64,000 nucleotides of DNA from Vagococcus humatus (lineage in GTDB: Bacteria > Bacillota > Bacilli > Lactobacillales > Vagococcaceae): positions 62,001 through 126,000 of the forward strand of contig NZ_PXZH01000003.1 of NCBI RefSeq assembly GCF_003950325.1, written 5' to 3'. A model generated the notes under the pieces. The model had not been told where the DNA came from, made no database searches, and saw nothing but the letters and a program-made list of their open reading frames with translations. Made by a program: the position numbers and the translations under genes. Position 1 is the stretch's first letter. Each line of letters begins with the position of its first letter. Of the stretch, positions 34,812 to 46,126 are shown piece after piece.

Positions 34812-35534
34812 GTGAAAAAAATGCGTCGATATAAATGGTCGATTATCTTTACAGGTTTACTTGCTTTAATTGGTGCCTTAACCATTGTCAGTCTATCCAG
34901 TTCCTTTCTTAAAGGTATTTTAGTGTTAAGCATTTGGCTACTATTGATCAGCTTTATCGCTAATCGGCTAGAAAAAACACCGAAGAAAAAGAAAAGAAGA
35001 ATGCCAGAACCTAGTGATGACCTACTAGATCATTACTATAAGGTTGGTATGACTGATGAAGAAATCATCTTTTTCAGAAACACAATGGCAGCTACCAAAA
35101 AACAAATTCAACTACTAGAACAACAAATGAATCAAGTGCCAAAACTAAAAGCGATTAATTTAAGACATGATACATTAATTGCTGCCAAAGGTATTTTTAA
35201 AGAGCTAGTTAAAGAACCAAGAAAACTTCACCGAGCAGATCAATTTTTATATACTCATCTCCCCAATTTAGTCGAGTTAAGCAAAAAATACATAGAGATT
35301 AATAACCACGATTTAAAAAACAAACAAACTTATCAAGCCCTTGATAAAAGTGCTTCCGTGATTGATGAATTATCTCAATTAGTCCTTCGTGACTATGAAA
35401 AAATTGTGGCAGATGACTTAGAAGATTTAGAAATTGAAGTTTCTCTAGCAGAAAAAAATATTCAAAAAGATACTGATTGGTTCAATGATTTTCAGCAAAC
35501 AGAAGACAAAGGAGGTTCTTTTGATGACAGATAA
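34812..35534 (+). CDS. xpaC: XpaC-like membrane protein
   Basis: 240 residues. Two hydrophobic segments at about 8-26 and 29-46, then a basic stretch ([14 protein letters not shown]) and a helical domain ([40 protein letters not shown]) typical of XpaC ('5-bromo-4-chloroindolyl phosphate hydrolysis'). It is paired with telA as in Bacillus and lactic acid bacteria. The true role is unknown; cell-envelope stress has been suggested for the pair. It overlaps telA by 11 bases. Confidence 0.85.
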   Translation: MKKMRRYKWSIIFTGLLALIGALTIVSLSSSFLKGILVLSIWLLLISFIANRLEKTPKKKKRRMPEPSDDLLDHYYKVGMTDEEIIFFRNTMAATKKQIQLLEQQMNQVPKLKAINLRHDTLIAAKGIFKELVKEPRKLHRADQFLYTHLPNLVELSKKYIEINNHDLKNKQTYQALDKSASVIDELSQLVLRDYEKIVADDLEDLEIEVSLAEKNIQKDTDWFNDFQQTEDKGGSFDDR

Positions 35535-36714
35535 TTTACATAACACAGATGCTGTATCCTCTGTTAATGATACCTTAGATGACTTACTAACCAATCCCTT
35601 CGATATAGATACCGAACATCCTCATGGGACGCAGCAACCAGCAGTCTCTTCAGATAAAAAAGTAGCGACTTTACTGGAAACTTTACCAAAAGAACGACAA
35701 GAACAAGCCAAACAATTAGCGGAACAAATTGACGTTAATGATTCCCAGTCTGTATTAGCTTACGGCGCTGCTGCTCAGCAAAAATTAGGAGACTTTTCTC
35801 ATACGGTATTAAATCATGTCCAAAATCAAGATGTTGGACCGATTGGAGAGTCATTAAATGAACTCATGTACCGTTTAAACGAGGCCAATCCTGAAGAGTT
35901 GGAAGCCCAAGATAAAAATATTTTCAAACGTTGGTTCGGTAAAGTCAAAGAATCTATTTATGAAACTACCGCTCGCTACCAAAAAGTAGGAGCTCAAATT
36001 GATAAAATTGGGATAAAATTAGAAAAAGAAAAAAATGGTTTATTAAATGATAATATGCTACTGGAGCAGCTGTATCAAAAAAATAAAGATTATTTTGAAG
36101 CTTTAAATATTTATATTGCTGCTGGAGAATTAAAAAAAGAAGAACTACAAACAAAGCTCATTCCTGAAGCAGTGAAAGAAGCAGAATTATCTGGCGATCA
36201 AATGGCAGTTCAAAAAGTGAATGATCTCAATCAATTTTTAGAACGATTAGACAAACGAACCTATGATCTTTATTTGGCTCGGCAAATTACTATTCAACAA
36301 GCTCCCCAACTTAGAATGATTCAAAATACTAACCAAGTTTTAGCTGAAAAAATTCAAACATCTATTCATACAGCTATTCCTTTATGGAAAAATCAAGTTG
36401 CGATTGCCTTAACTCTCTTTAGACAAAAAGATGCTGTTGCCGCTCAAAAACAAGTCTCTGATACAACCAATGAACTACTCAAGAAAAATTCAGAGATGCT
36501 TAAAACTTCGGCTATTGAAATTGCCCAAGAAAATGAACGTGGCGTAGTGGATATTGAAACCTTGCAACAAACTCAAAATGATTTAGTTGAAACTATTCAA
36601 GAAACCTTACGTATCCAAAAAGAAGGTAAAGAAAAACGCCGTGCAGCTGAAATAGAGCTACAAACTATGGAAGCTGATTTAAAAAATAAATTACTAGATA
36701 TGACCAAACAATAA
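35524..36714 (+). CDS. telA: TelA-like toxic anion resistance family protein
   Basis: 396 residues from the ATG at 35524, placed by AAAGGAGGTTCTTTTG; an ATG 13 codons upstream lies inside xpaC. Almost entirely helical. It shows the family blocks [40 protein letters not shown] and [20 protein letters not shown]. The family is named for tellurite resistance, but its usual role is not settled. It is paired and coupled with xpaC, and ends at a large terminator (36716-36787). Confidence 0.9.
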   Translation: MTDNLHNTDAVSSVNDTLDDLLTNPFDIDTEHPHGTQQPAVSSDKKVATLLETLPKERQEQAKQLAEQIDVNDSQSVLAYGAAAQQKLGDFSHTVLNHVQNQDVGPIGESLNELMYRLNEANPEELEAQDKNIFKRWFGKVKESIYETTARYQKVGAQIDKIGIKLEKEKNGLLNDNMLLEQLYQKNKDYFEALNIYIAAGELKKEELQTKLIPEAVKEAELSGDQMAVQKVNDLNQFLERLDKRTYDLYLARQITIQQAPQLRMIQNTNQVLAEKIQTSIHTAIPLWKNQVAIALTLFRQKDAVAAQKQVSDTTNELLKKNSEMLKTSAIEIAQENERGVVDIETLQQTQNDLVETIQETLRIQKEGKEKRRAAEIELQTMEADLKNKLLDMTKQ

Positions 36715-36715
36715 A

Positions 36716-36787
36716 AAAGCACTCAAGCTTTAGAAGCTGTCCCATTTTGATGAGGCAGCTTCTCTGATTAAGCTGAGTGTTTTTGTT
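36716..36787. terminator. Large two-part bidirectional terminator
   Basis: Outer arms AAAAAGCACTCAAGCTT and AAGCTGAGTGTTTTTG with one mismatch, enclosing an inner stem AGAAGCTG/GCAGCTTCT. It lies between telA (plus) and the gene ending at 36792 (minus), with T-runs on both sides. Confidence 0.75.
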
Positions 36788-36791
36788 TATT

Positions 36792-37058
36792 CTATTTTTT
36801 AAGGCTAGCTCCCACATGATTGGCTAAGTAATAAATAAGCCCTAAAACTAAGCTAGAAACTAAATAAATCAGCAGGAAAGTGCCTAAGAAAGTCACTAAT
36901 GCGAGTCCTTTGTCTCTTTCTTGACTGAACTCTCTTAGAAAACTTCTAATTTCGGTAAAGTTTGTCAGACTTTTTCTGATTAATTTAATACCTAGAATAA
37001 GCCCAACTAACTGAAAAGAGCGGGTAAGTGCTTGTTTCCATGTCATAACTTGCTGCAT
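36792..37058 (-). CDS. Small membrane protein downstream of gshAB
   Basis: 88 residues with hydrophobic segments at about 15-28 (FQLVGLILGIKLI) and 52-80 (LALVTFLGTFLLIYLVSSLVLGLIYYLA). No family recognised. It follows gshAB by 15 bases in the same direction and probably shares its transcript. A charged loop separates the two hydrophobic parts (REFSQERDKG). Confidence 0.6.
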   Translation of the reverse strand: MQQVMTWKQALTRSFQLVGLILGIKLIRKSLTNFTEIRSFLREFSQERDKGLALVTFLGTFLLIYLVSSLVLGLIYYLANHVGASLKK

Positions 37059-37073
37059 AACTAGCCTACTTTC

Positions 37074-39362
37074 TTAATCTTTCGGTAGCTCTTTAAATAG
37101 TAAATCAAGTACATCTCTAGTCAAGCGGCGGCCTTTTCCGCTTTCAGGATAGGCATGCATATGCATGGCAGGATTAAAGTTAGCTTCAATAATGGCATAA
37201 GAATCAGAGTCTTTTTTGCCTTCTTTTTTAGGGTCAAAAATGATTAAATCCATGCCTGAAATCACAGCACCTAGCGACTTAGCTGCGTCTCCTGCAATCT
37301 GTTTGTAACTATCTAACATCTCTTCAGTTACATCAATAGAATCACCACCGGTACTAACATTAGAGTTTTCTCTTAAATAGGCTGTCACTCCTTTTGGTAA
37401 AACAGTCTCAGGAGTATACCCTTGTTCTTTTAACATAAGGGTTTCAATCGTGCCTAATTCAATTAACTGTAAAGGTGCTCGGTGATGAGTGCCTCTTAAT
37501 GGATTTTTATTTTTATCTGCTACTAGTTCATCAATCCGTTTAACCCCGTCTCCTACTACATTGGCAGGTACTCTTAACATCACGGCTTTCACTTGTCCAT
37601 CAATTGTAAAGAAACGGTATTCTGTCCCTTCGATAAACTCTTCTACTAAAACAGCTTGATCTTCTTTAAAAGCAATTTCAACTGCTTCTTGGTAAGCTTC
37701 AAAAGAAGCCCCTTCTTTAAAAATAGAAATCCCGATCCCATAATTAGTTGATTTGGGTTTAACTACAAAGCCTTTGTTTAAAAATAGTTCTGAAGCATTC
37801 AAAGCTTCTTTTACACTACTAAATTCTCGGCCTCTAGGGACTTTAAAACCAGCTTGAGCTAGTAATTTTTTAGTAACAGTTTTATTTTCCATGATAAGTG
37901 GCACAATGTAATTATCTAGACTTGTCATGTTTGCTTTTTTAACGTATTCCACATGATCTGCATAACTAAGGCGTAAAATTTGATCTTGTCTATCTAAAAC
38001 AGTAACATCAATTCCTTTTTGAATAGCATCAAACATCAAGATTTGGGTAGATAGCTCCATATCTCTGAAACCAGCTAATTGGTAAGGTTTTTCTAAAGCC
38101 TGGGCTTTATTTTTCCAACCTAAAACTTTTCCTAAATCAGCATTAGCTAAACCTTCCTCATACTCTGTTACCAGTTGACCACTTAAAGTTTTCTGAGGAT
38201 TCTCAAGTAACTCCTCGACCCAATTGATTAATTCACATTCGTTTTCCAATAAATGAAGAGCTTTGGCCATCTCTTTCATCTGGGTAAGAAGCATGTGTCC
38301 TTCTTCGTAATAACTTGTTTTAGTTAGAGGGTGCTCTAAAGAAACCTCATTATTTCGTTTATTTCCGACTTTTAAAAGCTGGTCAGCATCGGTTTCTAAT
38401 GGATCAATCCAAAGCATTAACATTAAGAAAAATTGTAAAAATTCAATGGTTTTTTCATCAATCCCATAAGGCGCAAATGGATTTAAATCGATATTTCTAA
38501 TTTCAATATAGTGAATACCATGTTGTTTTAAATCCGCTACCCGTTTCTCTCCTCTTAAACGAACAGGTGAATAAAATTCTTTTTCTTCAGATAAAACACC
38601 TGTTTCTACTAACCGGTGAATATCATCTACATATCGGTCAATGGTTTCGTAAGAAACAAACACATCATCATGGTTAGTATAGCCAAAATCACTAGTTCTT
38701 AAACTTCGAACAGGTTCTTTAGGTTTGCGGTGATGGCAATCTGTAAAATAGCCAGGTTCTGAAACAGGAGCAGCACCTAACAAGTAAACAATCAACCAGC
38801 GGTAACGTAAATAATTTCGCGCTACTTTCAAATAGACATTGGTTTCAAAAGATACATAATCAGCATAGCTAGTTTGCTCTTGATAAAGCTGTTGTAAAAA
38901 TTCTTTAGAAAATTCAAAATTATAGTGAATACCACTCACCATTTGCTTACGTTTACCATAAGCTAAAGCGAGATAACGACGATAAAGAACATCCTCATTT
39001 CTTTCTAGCTTAGCAATCATAATATCTTCTTCTTTTTTTGGTAAAGCAGGCGGCATACTTAGGGGCCATATCGCTTCTTCTTCTGGTAAAGAACGCAAAA
39101 CAACCTCGTGAATCGCTGCCAAATAGTTTAGCACCTCTTTAGCTGAATCTGCCACTGGGGTTATTAACTCTAATTGAGTTTCACTGAAATCTGTCTGAAT
39201 AGAAGGATGAAAGTTCCGATTACCAAATATACTAGGGTGATCAGTTTTGGCTAAATCTCCCTCTTGATCCATCCGTTGACTTTCTTTTTCAATACCAAAT
39301 CGACCTTCTTTAAATAGAGGACGTAGGCTTTCTAATTGTAATAAGGGTTTGAGTGTTTCCAT
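37074..39362 (-). CDS. gshAB: Bifunctional glutamate-cysteine ligase/glutathione synthetase
   Basis: 762 residues from the ATG at 39362 (METLKPLLQLESLRPLFKEG), preceded by GAGAGGAGGAGTTAT; an upstream 18-codon extension has no RBS. The N-terminal half (about 1-430) is a GshA-type glutamate-cysteine ligase (FGIEKESQRMD; HPSIQTDFSETQLELITP; IRNIDLNPFAPYGID). The C-terminal half is an ATP-grasp synthetase (FVVKPKSTNYGIGISIFKEG; ILVEEFIEGTEYRF-like and IIEANFNPAMHMHAYPESGK). It makes glutathione in one polypeptide, the form known in enterococci, streptococci and Listeria. Confidence 0.95.
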   Translation of the reverse strand: METLKPLLQLESLRPLFKEGRFGIEKESQRMDQEGDLAKTDHPSIFGNRNFHPSIQTDFSETQLELITPVADSAKEVLNYLAAIHEVVLRSLPEEEAIWPLSMPPALPKKEEDIMIAKLERNEDVLYRRYLALAYGKRKQMVSGIHYNFEFSKEFLQQLYQEQTSYADYVSFETNVYLKVARNYLRYRWLIVYLLGAAPVSEPGYFTDCHHRKPKEPVRSLRTSDFGYTNHDDVFVSYETIDRYVDDIHRLVETGVLSEEKEFYSPVRLRGEKRVADLKQHGIHYIEIRNIDLNPFAPYGIDEKTIEFLQFFLMLMLWIDPLETDADQLLKVGNKRNNEVSLEHPLTKTSYYEEGHMLLTQMKEMAKALHLLENECELINWVEELLENPQKTLSGQLVTEYEEGLANADLGKVLGWKNKAQALEKPYQLAGFRDMELSTQILMFDAIQKGIDVTVLDRQDQILRLSYADHVEYVKKANMTSLDNYIVPLIMENKTVTKKLLAQAGFKVPRGREFSSVKEALNASELFLNKGFVVKPKSTNYGIGISIFKEGASFEAYQEAVEIAFKEDQAVLVEEFIEGTEYRFFTIDGQVKAVMLRVPANVVGDGVKRIDELVADKNKNPLRGTHHRAPLQLIELGTIETLMLKEQGYTPETVLPKGVTAYLRENSNVSTGGDSIDVTEEMLDSYKQIAGDAAKSLGAVISGMDLIIFDPKKEGKKDSDSYAIIEANFNPAMHMHAYPESGKGRRLTRDVLDLLFKELPKD

Positions 39363-39525
39363 ATAACTCCTCCTCTCCTTTGTCTTTATTTTTTTATTAT
39401 ACCATTTTATAAACAAAATAGTTAAAATGAGTTCATCTACTAAAATAGCAAAAAAAAAGCCAATTGAACAAGTTTTTGACTCTAACTAGCTAAATTGCCC
39501 TAACTGCTACTTTTTAATAGCTAAA

Positions 39526-39571
39526 AAACACATAAGAAAAGGTGTTCTAACACAACTTTTCTTATGTGTTT
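39526..39571 (-). terminator. Terminator after ftsY
   Basis: 16-bp perfect stem (39526-39541 with 39556-39571) and a 14-base loop. On the minus strand it is followed by TTTTTAGC. It closes the rnc-smc-HAD-ftsY group. Confidence 0.8.
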
Positions 39572-39604
39572 CTATGTGTATGATAAAATCTCTAGTAAGT
39601 CTTT

Positions 39605-40717
39605 TTATTCGTCTTCTTGAGTCTGGGAATCCTCTATTTCGGCTTCCTCTTCTTCTACTTCAGCTGATGCTTCCATCTCAGTTGGTTCTTCTAAAGTAGT
39701 CGCTATTTCTGGCAAATCACCAGTTGGAGTCAATAAATCCTTAAATAACCCGTAAATAAATTCATTAGGGTCAAAGGCTTGTAAGTCATCAATGCCTTCT
39801 CCTAAACCAACTAATTTCACTGGTAAATGTAATTCATTTCGGATAGCCAATACCATACCACCTTTAGCTGTCCCATCCAGTTTTGTCAAAACTAAGCCAG
39901 TCACATCAGTTGTTTCTTTAAATTGTTTTGCCTGAACCATAGCATTTTGACCAGTAGTAGCATCTACTACTAGTAGGACTTCATGAGGGGCTTCAGGTAT
40001 TTCTCGTTGGATTACTCGTTTAATCTTTTCCAACTCTTTCATTAAATTAACCTTGTTTTGAAGACGTCCCGCCGTATCTACGAGTAAAATATCTGCTTTC
40101 TCTTCTTTAGCTCGTTCAATCGCATCATAAACAACTGCCGCCGGATCACCGCCAGCTTTGCCTCGCACCACTTCAACGCCAGCTCGTTCTCCCCAAACAA
40201 CTAATTGGTCAATCGCTCCAGCACGAAATGTATCCGCTGCTGCCATTAATACTTTTTTACCTTCTTCTCGGTACTGATTGGCTAATTTTCCGATACTAGT
40301 TGTTTTTCCAACGCCATTTACTCCGACAAATAGCATCACAGTTAGCCCTTCTTCTTGAAGGTTTAACTCATTGTTTTCTTCCATGCCTTGAGCTTCATAA
40401 ATCTCTACTAATTTTTGAATAATTGCTTGTTGGACTTCTTCTGGTTTTTTCGCTTTTTTCAATTTAACTTCTTGTCTTAACTCATCAGAAATACGTAGAG
40501 CTGTCTCAAAACCTACGTCTGCTGTAATCAATGCTTCTTCTAAATTTTCAAAAAACTCCTCATCAACCGTTCTAAAATTAGCCATAAATTCATTCATAAT
40601 ATCTGAAAATGACTTTCTTGTTTTAGCTAAACCTTTGTCCATCTTTTCAGCTGATTCAGTTAGTTCAGGTTCTTTTCCACCTGTAAAAGCTTTTTTTATC
40701 TTATCAAAAAATCCCAC
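39605..40717 (-). CDS. ftsY: Signal recognition particle receptor FtsY
   Basis: SRP receptor GTPase, 370 residues. N domain from about 35, G domain with [15 protein letters not shown] (G1), [16 protein letters not shown] (G3), [10 protein letters not shown] (G4) and [15 protein letters not shown]. Residues 1-30 are short and basic-amphipathic ([15 protein letters not shown]), a likely membrane-binding helix, without the long acidic A domain of many FtsYs. Instead the protein ends in about 30 acidic residues ([20 protein letters not shown]). It lies downstream of smc and the HAD gene. Confidence 0.95.
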   Translation of the reverse strand: MGFFDKIKKAFTGGKEPELTESAEKMDKGLAKTRKSFSDIMNEFMANFRTVDEEFFENLEEALITADVGFETALRISDELRQEVKLKKAKKPEEVQQAIIQKLVEIYEAQGMEENNELNLQEEGLTVMLFVGVNGVGKTTSIGKLANQYREEGKKVLMAAADTFRAGAIDQLVVWGERAGVEVVRGKAGGDPAAVVYDAIERAKEEKADILLVDTAGRLQNKVNLMKELEKIKRVIQREIPEAPHEVLLVVDATTGQNAMVQAKQFKETTDVTGLVLTKLDGTAKGGMVLAIRNELHLPVKLVGLGEGIDDLQAFDPNEFIYGLFKDLLTPTGDLPEIATTLEEPTEMEASAEVEEEEAEIEDSQTQEDE

Positions 40718-40762
40718 AAGATCACTCCTTTTCTCTTAATCTTCCGACTTATTTATAACAAC

Positions 40763-41578
40763 TTAACCTAGCACAAATTTTTCTACTGCATAGGCTACTC
40801 CGTCTTCGTCATTGGTTTTAGTAATATATTGGGCTTTTTCTTTGACTATATCAGAGCCATTAGACATAGCTACTCCACAACCAGTATACTCAATCATAGA
40901 TAAATCATTTTCTTCATCTCCAAGACCCATCATTTCACTGGCTGTAATTCCTAAGTAATCCCCTAAAATAGCTAAACCATTGCCTTTTGATACTTGTTTT
41001 GGCACAAATTCAAATAAATTAGCACCTGAACGAATAACGTTATACTTTTCTCGGTAATTAGCTGGTACTTGAGCTAATTTTTCAGTAATTTTATCAACAG
41101 GTCCTGAACATACTACTTTATTAAAGTTCATCTCTGCTGTTAACTGATGAATAGTTTTAGGAACAAAGGTAGAAAAATGATTTAACTGGTCATATATGGA
41201 AGGTTCATTTCCCTTAGTTCCATCCAACGTATAAGCATAATTATCTGATAACACATCTGCTGTCATGCCTAGTTGATCAATAATTTGATAAACTTCTTTC
41301 ACGTCTTCTAAGGACATCGTGATTTGATTTAACACTTTACCTGATGCATTTTCACGGATAACTCCCCCATTAAAAGTAACTGTATAATCTCCCTCTTCTA
41401 CTAACCCTAAAGTTTCCAAATGGCTTAGTACGGAGATAAGTGGACGACCTGTACATAAAACCACTTTAACCCCTTGCTTTTTAGCTTCTTTTAAAACCTG
41501 TTGATTTTTTTCAGAAATTTCTTTTTGACTATTTAAAAGGGTTCCATCCATATCAATCGCTACTAATTTTATACTCAT
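40763..41578 (-). CDS. Cof-type HAD phosphatase
   Basis: 271 residues from the ATG at 41578 (MSIKLVAIDMDGTLLNSQKE); an upstream in-frame ATG lies inside smc. HAD motif I DMDGTLL, motif II VLCTGR, motif III Lys in KGNGLAIL, and motif IV GLGDEENDLSMIEY. The cap is type C2. These hydrolyse sugar phosphates or phosphorylated cofactors; the substrate cannot be told. A gene of this type between smc and ftsY is usual in enterococci. It overlaps no coding sequence with the chosen start. Confidence 0.88.
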   Translation of the reverse strand: MSIKLVAIDMDGTLLNSQKEISEKNQQVLKEAKKQGVKVVLCTGRPLISVLSHLETLGLVEEGDYTVTFNGGVIRENASGKVLNQITMSLEDVKEVYQIIDQLGMTADVLSDNYAYTLDGTKGNEPSIYDQLNHFSTFVPKTIHQLTAEMNFNKVVCSGPVDKITEKLAQVPANYREKYNVIRSGANLFEFVPKQVSKGNGLAILGDYLGITASEMMGLGDEENDLSMIEYTGCGVAMSNGSDIVKEKAQYITKTNDEDGVAYAVEKFVLG

Positions 41579-41597
41579 GTGATAAATCCTCTCTCCT

Positions 41598-44500
41598 CTA
41601 CACAAATTCCTGTGTTTCATTTTTATTCACATCATCCAGACGTACAGATACAATCGAGGATACCCCTGACTCTTGCATAGTTACCCCGTAAAGCACATCT
41701 GCTGCTTCCATCGTTCCTTTTCGGTGGGTAATCACAATAAACTGGGTATCATTTTCAAAGTTTTTTAAATACTGACCAAACCGACTAACGTTGGCTTCAT
41801 CTAAAGCTGCTTCCACTTCATCCAATACACAGAAGGGCACCGGTCTGACTTGAATAATAGAGAACAACAGCGCAATTGCCGTTAAAGCCCGTTCCCCACC
41901 TGAAAGTAGACTTAAACTTTGTAATTTTTTGCCAGGAGGTTGGGCAACTATTTCTACCCCTGTTTTTAGTAAATCTTCTTTATCCGTTAAACGTAAATCA
42001 GCATAACCTCCGCCAAACATATTAGGAAATACAACTTGAAACTTCTCTCTAATACCGTTAAAGACTTCTAAAAACCGCTCCTTAACCAACTCATCCATTT
42101 CGTCCATTGTACAAAACAGACTATCTTTAGCTTGGAGTAAATCTTTTCTTTGGCTACTAAGAAACGTATACCGCTCATTTACTTGTTGATATTGTTCAAT
42201 CGCTTGAATATTAACTGGGCCTAAACCTTGAATTTGTTCACGCAGTTGTTTAACTGCTTTTTCCCCTTCATGTAAATCCTCAACCTGATTGCCTTGCTGC
42301 TTAGCCCATTCATAAGTCGTTTGATATTCTTCTTGTAAATAGACTAGCAAATTATCCAATTCTACTTCAGAACGGTTAAGCTTCACTTCATACTGATTGT
42401 GAATCTTAACTAATTCTTCTCTTGAACTTTGCAAACAACTAGTGTTATTTTCTAAATCTTCAACTGTTTGAACTAGTTGTTTTTTTATTTGCCGCTGATC
42501 TAATAACTCTTCTTGCAATTGTTGTTTTTGACTAGCTAGCAGCTGAGTTTTATTTGCCAAGTCTTCTTGGCTTTCATCATCTGATACTCTGTCTTCTGTC
42601 AATACTTGTAGTTTATCATACAATTGTTGATAAGTTCGTTTTTCTTTGGTTAATTGTTGCTGTTTTTCTGTTAAGCGACTAGTTAAATGATGCAACTGTT
42701 CTTGGCTCACTAACCATTTAGCTTGTTTTTCTTGATAAAGCTGTTGAACCTCTTCTTTTTTCTGTGAGTTGGTTTCAGCCTGCTCTTCTAGTCTGTCCAT
42801 TTGTTTTTTTAACTTGGCTTGTTCTTGTTCTAATGTTTGTTTCTTCTTAGTTAACAAATCTCGTTCTTGTTCATAATTTTGTAAAAATACTTGTAACTCA
42901 TGATTTTCAAAAGAAAAAGCTTGTTGCTCTCTTTCCGATTGTTTTACTTCTTTCATTACAATCGCTAATTGATGATTAATTCCTTCTTGCTTCATCTCTC
43001 CTTGATGAATGGCTTGTCTTAATTCTTCAATTCCTAACTCTAGCTGTTGGAGTTGTTGTAAATTAGCTTCTCTTTCTGTTTGTAAGCTTTTAAGCTGTTG
43101 CTGCTGAGATTTTAATAATGCTTCTAACCGCTGCAAATCATGCTGTTGATTAAACAATCCACCTTTTTGGCCTCTTTTAGAAGCACCCCCTGTCATAGCT
43201 CCACCAGGATTCATTACATCTCCCTCTAGTGAAACCACTCGGTATTGATAGCGAACTTGCTGAGCCAAGCGATTAGCACTAGCTAAATCTTTAGCCATTA
43301 ACGTCCGGCCTAAAATATTTTGAATAATTGGGGCTACTTTAGTTTCATATTGAATTAACTCACTAGCTACTCCTAAATATCCAGGTTCAAAGCGAAGCCC
43401 CTCTTTGACTCTTTCTGGCAGCGACTTTCCTTGGATTACGGTTAAAGGTAAAAAAGTTCCCCGTCCTAAACGCTGCTCTTTTAAATAAGTAATACATTGA
43501 CGTGCTATTTGTTCATTCTCAACAACAATATGTTGAGAACTAGCTCCCATAGCTGTTTCAATCCCTAAACTTAACTCTTCAGGAACCTCTACTAATTCTG
43601 CAACTGCCCCGATAATTCCTGGTTGAGCTGCTTTTTGTTTTAAAATAGCTCTAACTCCCTGATAAAAACCAGTGTAGTTTTCTTTAACTTCTTGTAGACT
43701 TTTATGCCGAGCACCTGTTTGTTGGACTTGTCCCATCAGCTGATAAATAGCTTGTTCTTGTTGCTTTATTATGTCACGTTTTATTTTTAATGCTTGTTCT
43801 TTTTTGGAAAAAGTTTCAGTTAACTGACTTAAGGCTAAGGCTTGTGCCTGACTCTCCTGCTGAAGAGTCCTATTATCCACTTGCAACTGTTGTTCTTTTT
43901 CTTTTAACTGTTGTTGTTTGGTTAATAAATCTTGGTTTTTAGCCGACTCCAGTTGCCATTGTTTAGCTAAATATTTGATTTCATTATTAGTTGTAGCTAA
44001 CCCTTGCATATTTTCTATGTAGTCATTTCTTAAAATAGCTAATTGTTCTTTAACAGAGTGACTATAAAAAGCCACTTGTTCTGCGTATTCTGCGACTTCT
44101 TTTTGAAGAACATCATACCTTTGTTGTTGCTTTTCTTTATCACTTGCTAGTTGTTGGCATTCTTCTTCATACTGCTGCATAGTCGCAGTTAACTGATTTA
44201 ATCGTTCTTCGTACTCTTTTTTCAATTCTTGAGTATTACTGTTTCTTTCTAGTAACACCTGCTTTTTAGCTTCTGTTTGCTCCAATTGTTCCGTTGTTTT
44301 TAACAATTGTTGCTGAATCTGCTCTATGTGAGTATCTAATCCATTTTTCTCTACTTTTAGCTTATCTAAATATTTTTGTTTTTCTGTTAACTCAGCCACA
44401 ACTTGTTCAATTTTTTGCTGCTGGCTATTTATGCCCTGTTGATACTCTTTAAAAGAGGCTTGTGTTTGTTCAATTTTAAGTAGAGTTGTGCCTATATCCC

Positions 44501-45173
44501 AATTTTTTAACTCTTTAGACCAAGTTAAATAAGTTTCAGCTGTTTCTGCTTGAACTTTTAACGGGGTTAATTGCTCTTGTAATTCATAAATAATATCTTG
44601 TACCCGACTTAAATTGTCTTCTGTTTCAAATAATTTTTTTTCTGCTTCATGTTTTCTTTGCTTATACTTTAACACACCAGCTGCTTCTTCAAAAATTCCT
44701 CGCCGATCTTCTGGTTTGCTATTAAAAATGGCTTCTACCTTTCCTTGCGAAATAATAGAAAAAGATTCCTTACCTAACCCAGAGTCCATAAATAATTCCA
44801 CAATATCTTTTAAACGGCAATTTTTTTTATTGATAAAAAACTCGCTGTCTCCTGATCTGTGTAAACGTCTGGTCACACTTACTTCACTAAAATCTAGTGG
44901 AAGATATCGCTGTTCATTGTCTAACACTAAGGTGACTTCAGCAATGTTTAATGGTTTTCGCTTAGCAGAACCTGAAAAAATAACATCAGGCATTCTTCCT
45001 CCTCGAAGATTTTTGGCAGACTGCTCCCCTAGTACCCAACGAATGGCTTCTGTAATATTGCTTTTGCCACTACCATTTGGACCTACAACAGCTGTTAATC
45101 CTTGATCAAATTCAATCACTGTTCGATCTGCAAAGGATTTAAATCCGGCAATTTCTATTTTTTTTAAATACAA
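41598..45173 (-). CDS. smc: Chromosome segregation protein SMC
   Basis: 1191 residues, the normal bacterial SMC length. Walker [10 protein letters not shown] (32-40), long coiled coils (about 165-500 and 670-1020), a hinge at about 510-660 ([34 protein letters not shown]), signature [17 protein letters not shown], and Walker [18 protein letters not shown]. It forms the condensin-like complex with ScpA and ScpB. It follows rnc by 72 bases, an order conserved in Firmicutes. Confidence 0.97.
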   Translation of the reverse strand: MYLKKIEIAGFKSFADRTVIEFDQGLTAVVGPNGSGKSNITEAIRWVLGEQSAKNLRGGRMPDVIFSGSAKRKPLNIAEVTLVLDNEQRYLPLDFSEVSVTRRLHRSGDSEFFINKKNCRLKDIVELFMDSGLGKESFSIISQGKVEAIFNSKPEDRRGIFEEAAGVLKYKQRKHEAEKKLFETEDNLSRVQDIIYELQEQLTPLKVQAETAETYLTWSKELKNWDIGTTLLKIEQTQASFKEYQQGINSQQQKIEQVVAELTEKQKYLDKLKVEKNGLDTHIEQIQQQLLKTTEQLEQTEAKKQVLLERNSNTQELKKEYEERLNQLTATMQQYEEECQQLASDKEKQQQRYDVLQKEVAEYAEQVAFYSHSVKEQLAILRNDYIENMQGLATTNNEIKYLAKQWQLESAKNQDLLTKQQQLKEKEQQLQVDNRTLQQESQAQALALSQLTETFSKKEQALKIKRDIIKQQEQAIYQLMGQVQQTGARHKSLQEVKENYTGFYQGVRAILKQKAAQPGIIGAVAELVEVPEELSLGIETAMGASSQHIVVENEQIARQCITYLKEQRLGRGTFLPLTVIQGKSLPERVKEGLRFEPGYLGVASELIQYETKVAPIIQNILGRTLMAKDLASANRLAQQVRYQYRVVSLEGDVMNPGGAMTGGASKRGQKGGLFNQQHDLQRLEALLKSQQQQLKSLQTEREANLQQLQQLELGIEELRQAIHQGEMKQEGINHQLAIVMKEVKQSEREQQAFSFENHELQVFLQNYEQERDLLTKKKQTLEQEQAKLKKQMDRLEEQAETNSQKKEEVQQLYQEKQAKWLVSQEQLHHLTSRLTEKQQQLTKEKRTYQQLYDKLQVLTEDRVSDDESQEDLANKTQLLASQKQQLQEELLDQRQIKKQLVQTVEDLENNTSCLQSSREELVKIHNQYEVKLNRSEVELDNLLVYLQEEYQTTYEWAKQQGNQVEDLHEGEKAVKQLREQIQGLGPVNIQAIEQYQQVNERYTFLSSQRKDLLQAKDSLFCTMDEMDELVKERFLEVFNGIREKFQVVFPNMFGGGYADLRLTDKEDLLKTGVEIVAQPPGKKLQSLSLLSGGERALTAIALLFSIIQVRPVPFCVLDEVEAALDEANVSRFGQYLKNFENDTQFIVITHRKGTMEAADVLYGVTMQESGVSSIVSVRLDDVNKNETQEFV

Positions 45174-45213
45174 TCTGACAAACTCCCCTCATACTTCCCC
45201 TCTAACATAAGAG

Positions 45214-45251
45214 AGCTGAGTAAAAAAGAAAGCTCTCTTTTTTACTCAGCT
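45214..45251. terminator. Hairpin at the rnc/smc border
   Basis: AGCTGAGTAAAAAA (45214-45227) pairs exactly with TTTTTTACTCAGCT (45238-45251). An alternative stem AGAGAGCT/AGCTCTCT overlaps it. It overlaps the rnc stop. No strong T-run follows on the minus strand, so partial attenuation or an RNase III processing site is as likely as full termination. Confidence 0.5.
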
Positions 45252-45947
45252 GCTTTTTTTCTGCATATACAAAATACCTTCACAGGCAGCATTTTGTTCT
45301 GCTAATTTTTTTGATTTCCCAATACCTGTTCCGATAATCTTCTCACCAGCTTGAACCTCTACTGTAAAAGAACGATCATGAGCTGGTCCTTCTTCACTCA
45401 CCAAATGATATTCAATATGAATATCTCCATTTCGTTGCAATAATTCTTGTAAAGCAGTTTTATGATCCATCTCATGTGAAAAAACACCAGCTTCAACTTT
45501 AGGGAACACCACTTGTTGTAAAAAGCGATTGACTGCTTCTAATCCTTGATCCAAATAAAGCGCCCCTAGAAAAGATTCAAATAAATCACACAAAAGAGCT
45601 GGACGTTTCCGACCGTTTGAATTTTCTTCTCCTTTGCCAAGTCGCACATATTTATCAAAGGAACATTCAATAGCAAATTTAGACAGACTTTCCTCACAAA
45701 CAATAGCTGCTCTCAACTTGGTTAACTTTCCTTCAGGTGACTCTTGATAATGACAATAAATATATTCAGAGACTAACAATTCCAACACAGCATCTCCCAA
45801 AAATTCTAACCGCTCATTATCTGTTAATTCTAAATAGCGATGTTCATTCACATAGGATGAATGAGTAAAAGCTTGTTTTAACAAGTTTTCTTTCTGAAAG
45901 ACCACTTGATACTCATCTTTTAATAGCTTTAAAAATTGTTCATCCAT
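45246..45947 (-). CDS. rnc: Ribonuclease III
   Basis: 233 residues. Double-strand RNA endonuclease for rRNA and mRNA processing. Signature ERLEFLGDAVLELLVSEYIY with the catalytic Glu/Asp, second site LLCDLFESFLGALYLDQGLE, and C-terminal dsRNA-binding domain (HKTALQELLQRNGDIHIEYH; GIGKSKKLAEQNAACEGILY). First gene of the rnc-smc group, start MDEQFLKLLKDEYQ after AAGGAATGTGATC. Confidence 0.97.
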   Translation of the reverse strand: MDEQFLKLLKDEYQVVFQKENLLKQAFTHSSYVNEHRYLELTDNERLEFLGDAVLELLVSEYIYCHYQESPEGKLTKLRAAIVCEESLSKFAIECSFDKYVRLGKGEENSNGRKRPALLCDLFESFLGALYLDQGLEAVNRFLQQVVFPKVEAGVFSHEMDHKTALQELLQRNGDIHIEYHLVSEEGPAHDRSFTVEVQAGEKIIGTGIGKSKKLAEQNAACEGILYMQKKSS

Positions 45948-46056
45948 TGATCACATTCCTTTTTTCAATTAGTTTGTATCAAACTACATTATACTTGTTT
46001 TTAACTTAATTTGAAATATATTCTCTAGCTTTCCTTTAATTTTAATAAAAACAAAA

Positions 46057-46093
46057 AATCTCCGAGACTCTGGAGCAGAGAGTCCCGGAGATT
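46057..46093 (-). terminator. Terminator of the first opp operon
   Basis: AATCTCCGAGACTCT (46057-46071) pairs with AGAGTCCCGGAGATT (46079-46093), 14 of 15 positions. On the minus strand it is followed by six T. It lies beyond the oppF stop at 46127. Confidence 0.85.
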
Positions 46094-46126
46094 ATTTATA
46101 AAAAGCAGCAGATGGGGAAAGAGTAT

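Noticed and set aside
44614-45105. 163-codon plus-strand frame inside smc
   Set aside because: Antisense to the conserved N-terminal ATPase region of smc; no RBS, and composition explained by the codon pattern of the other strand.
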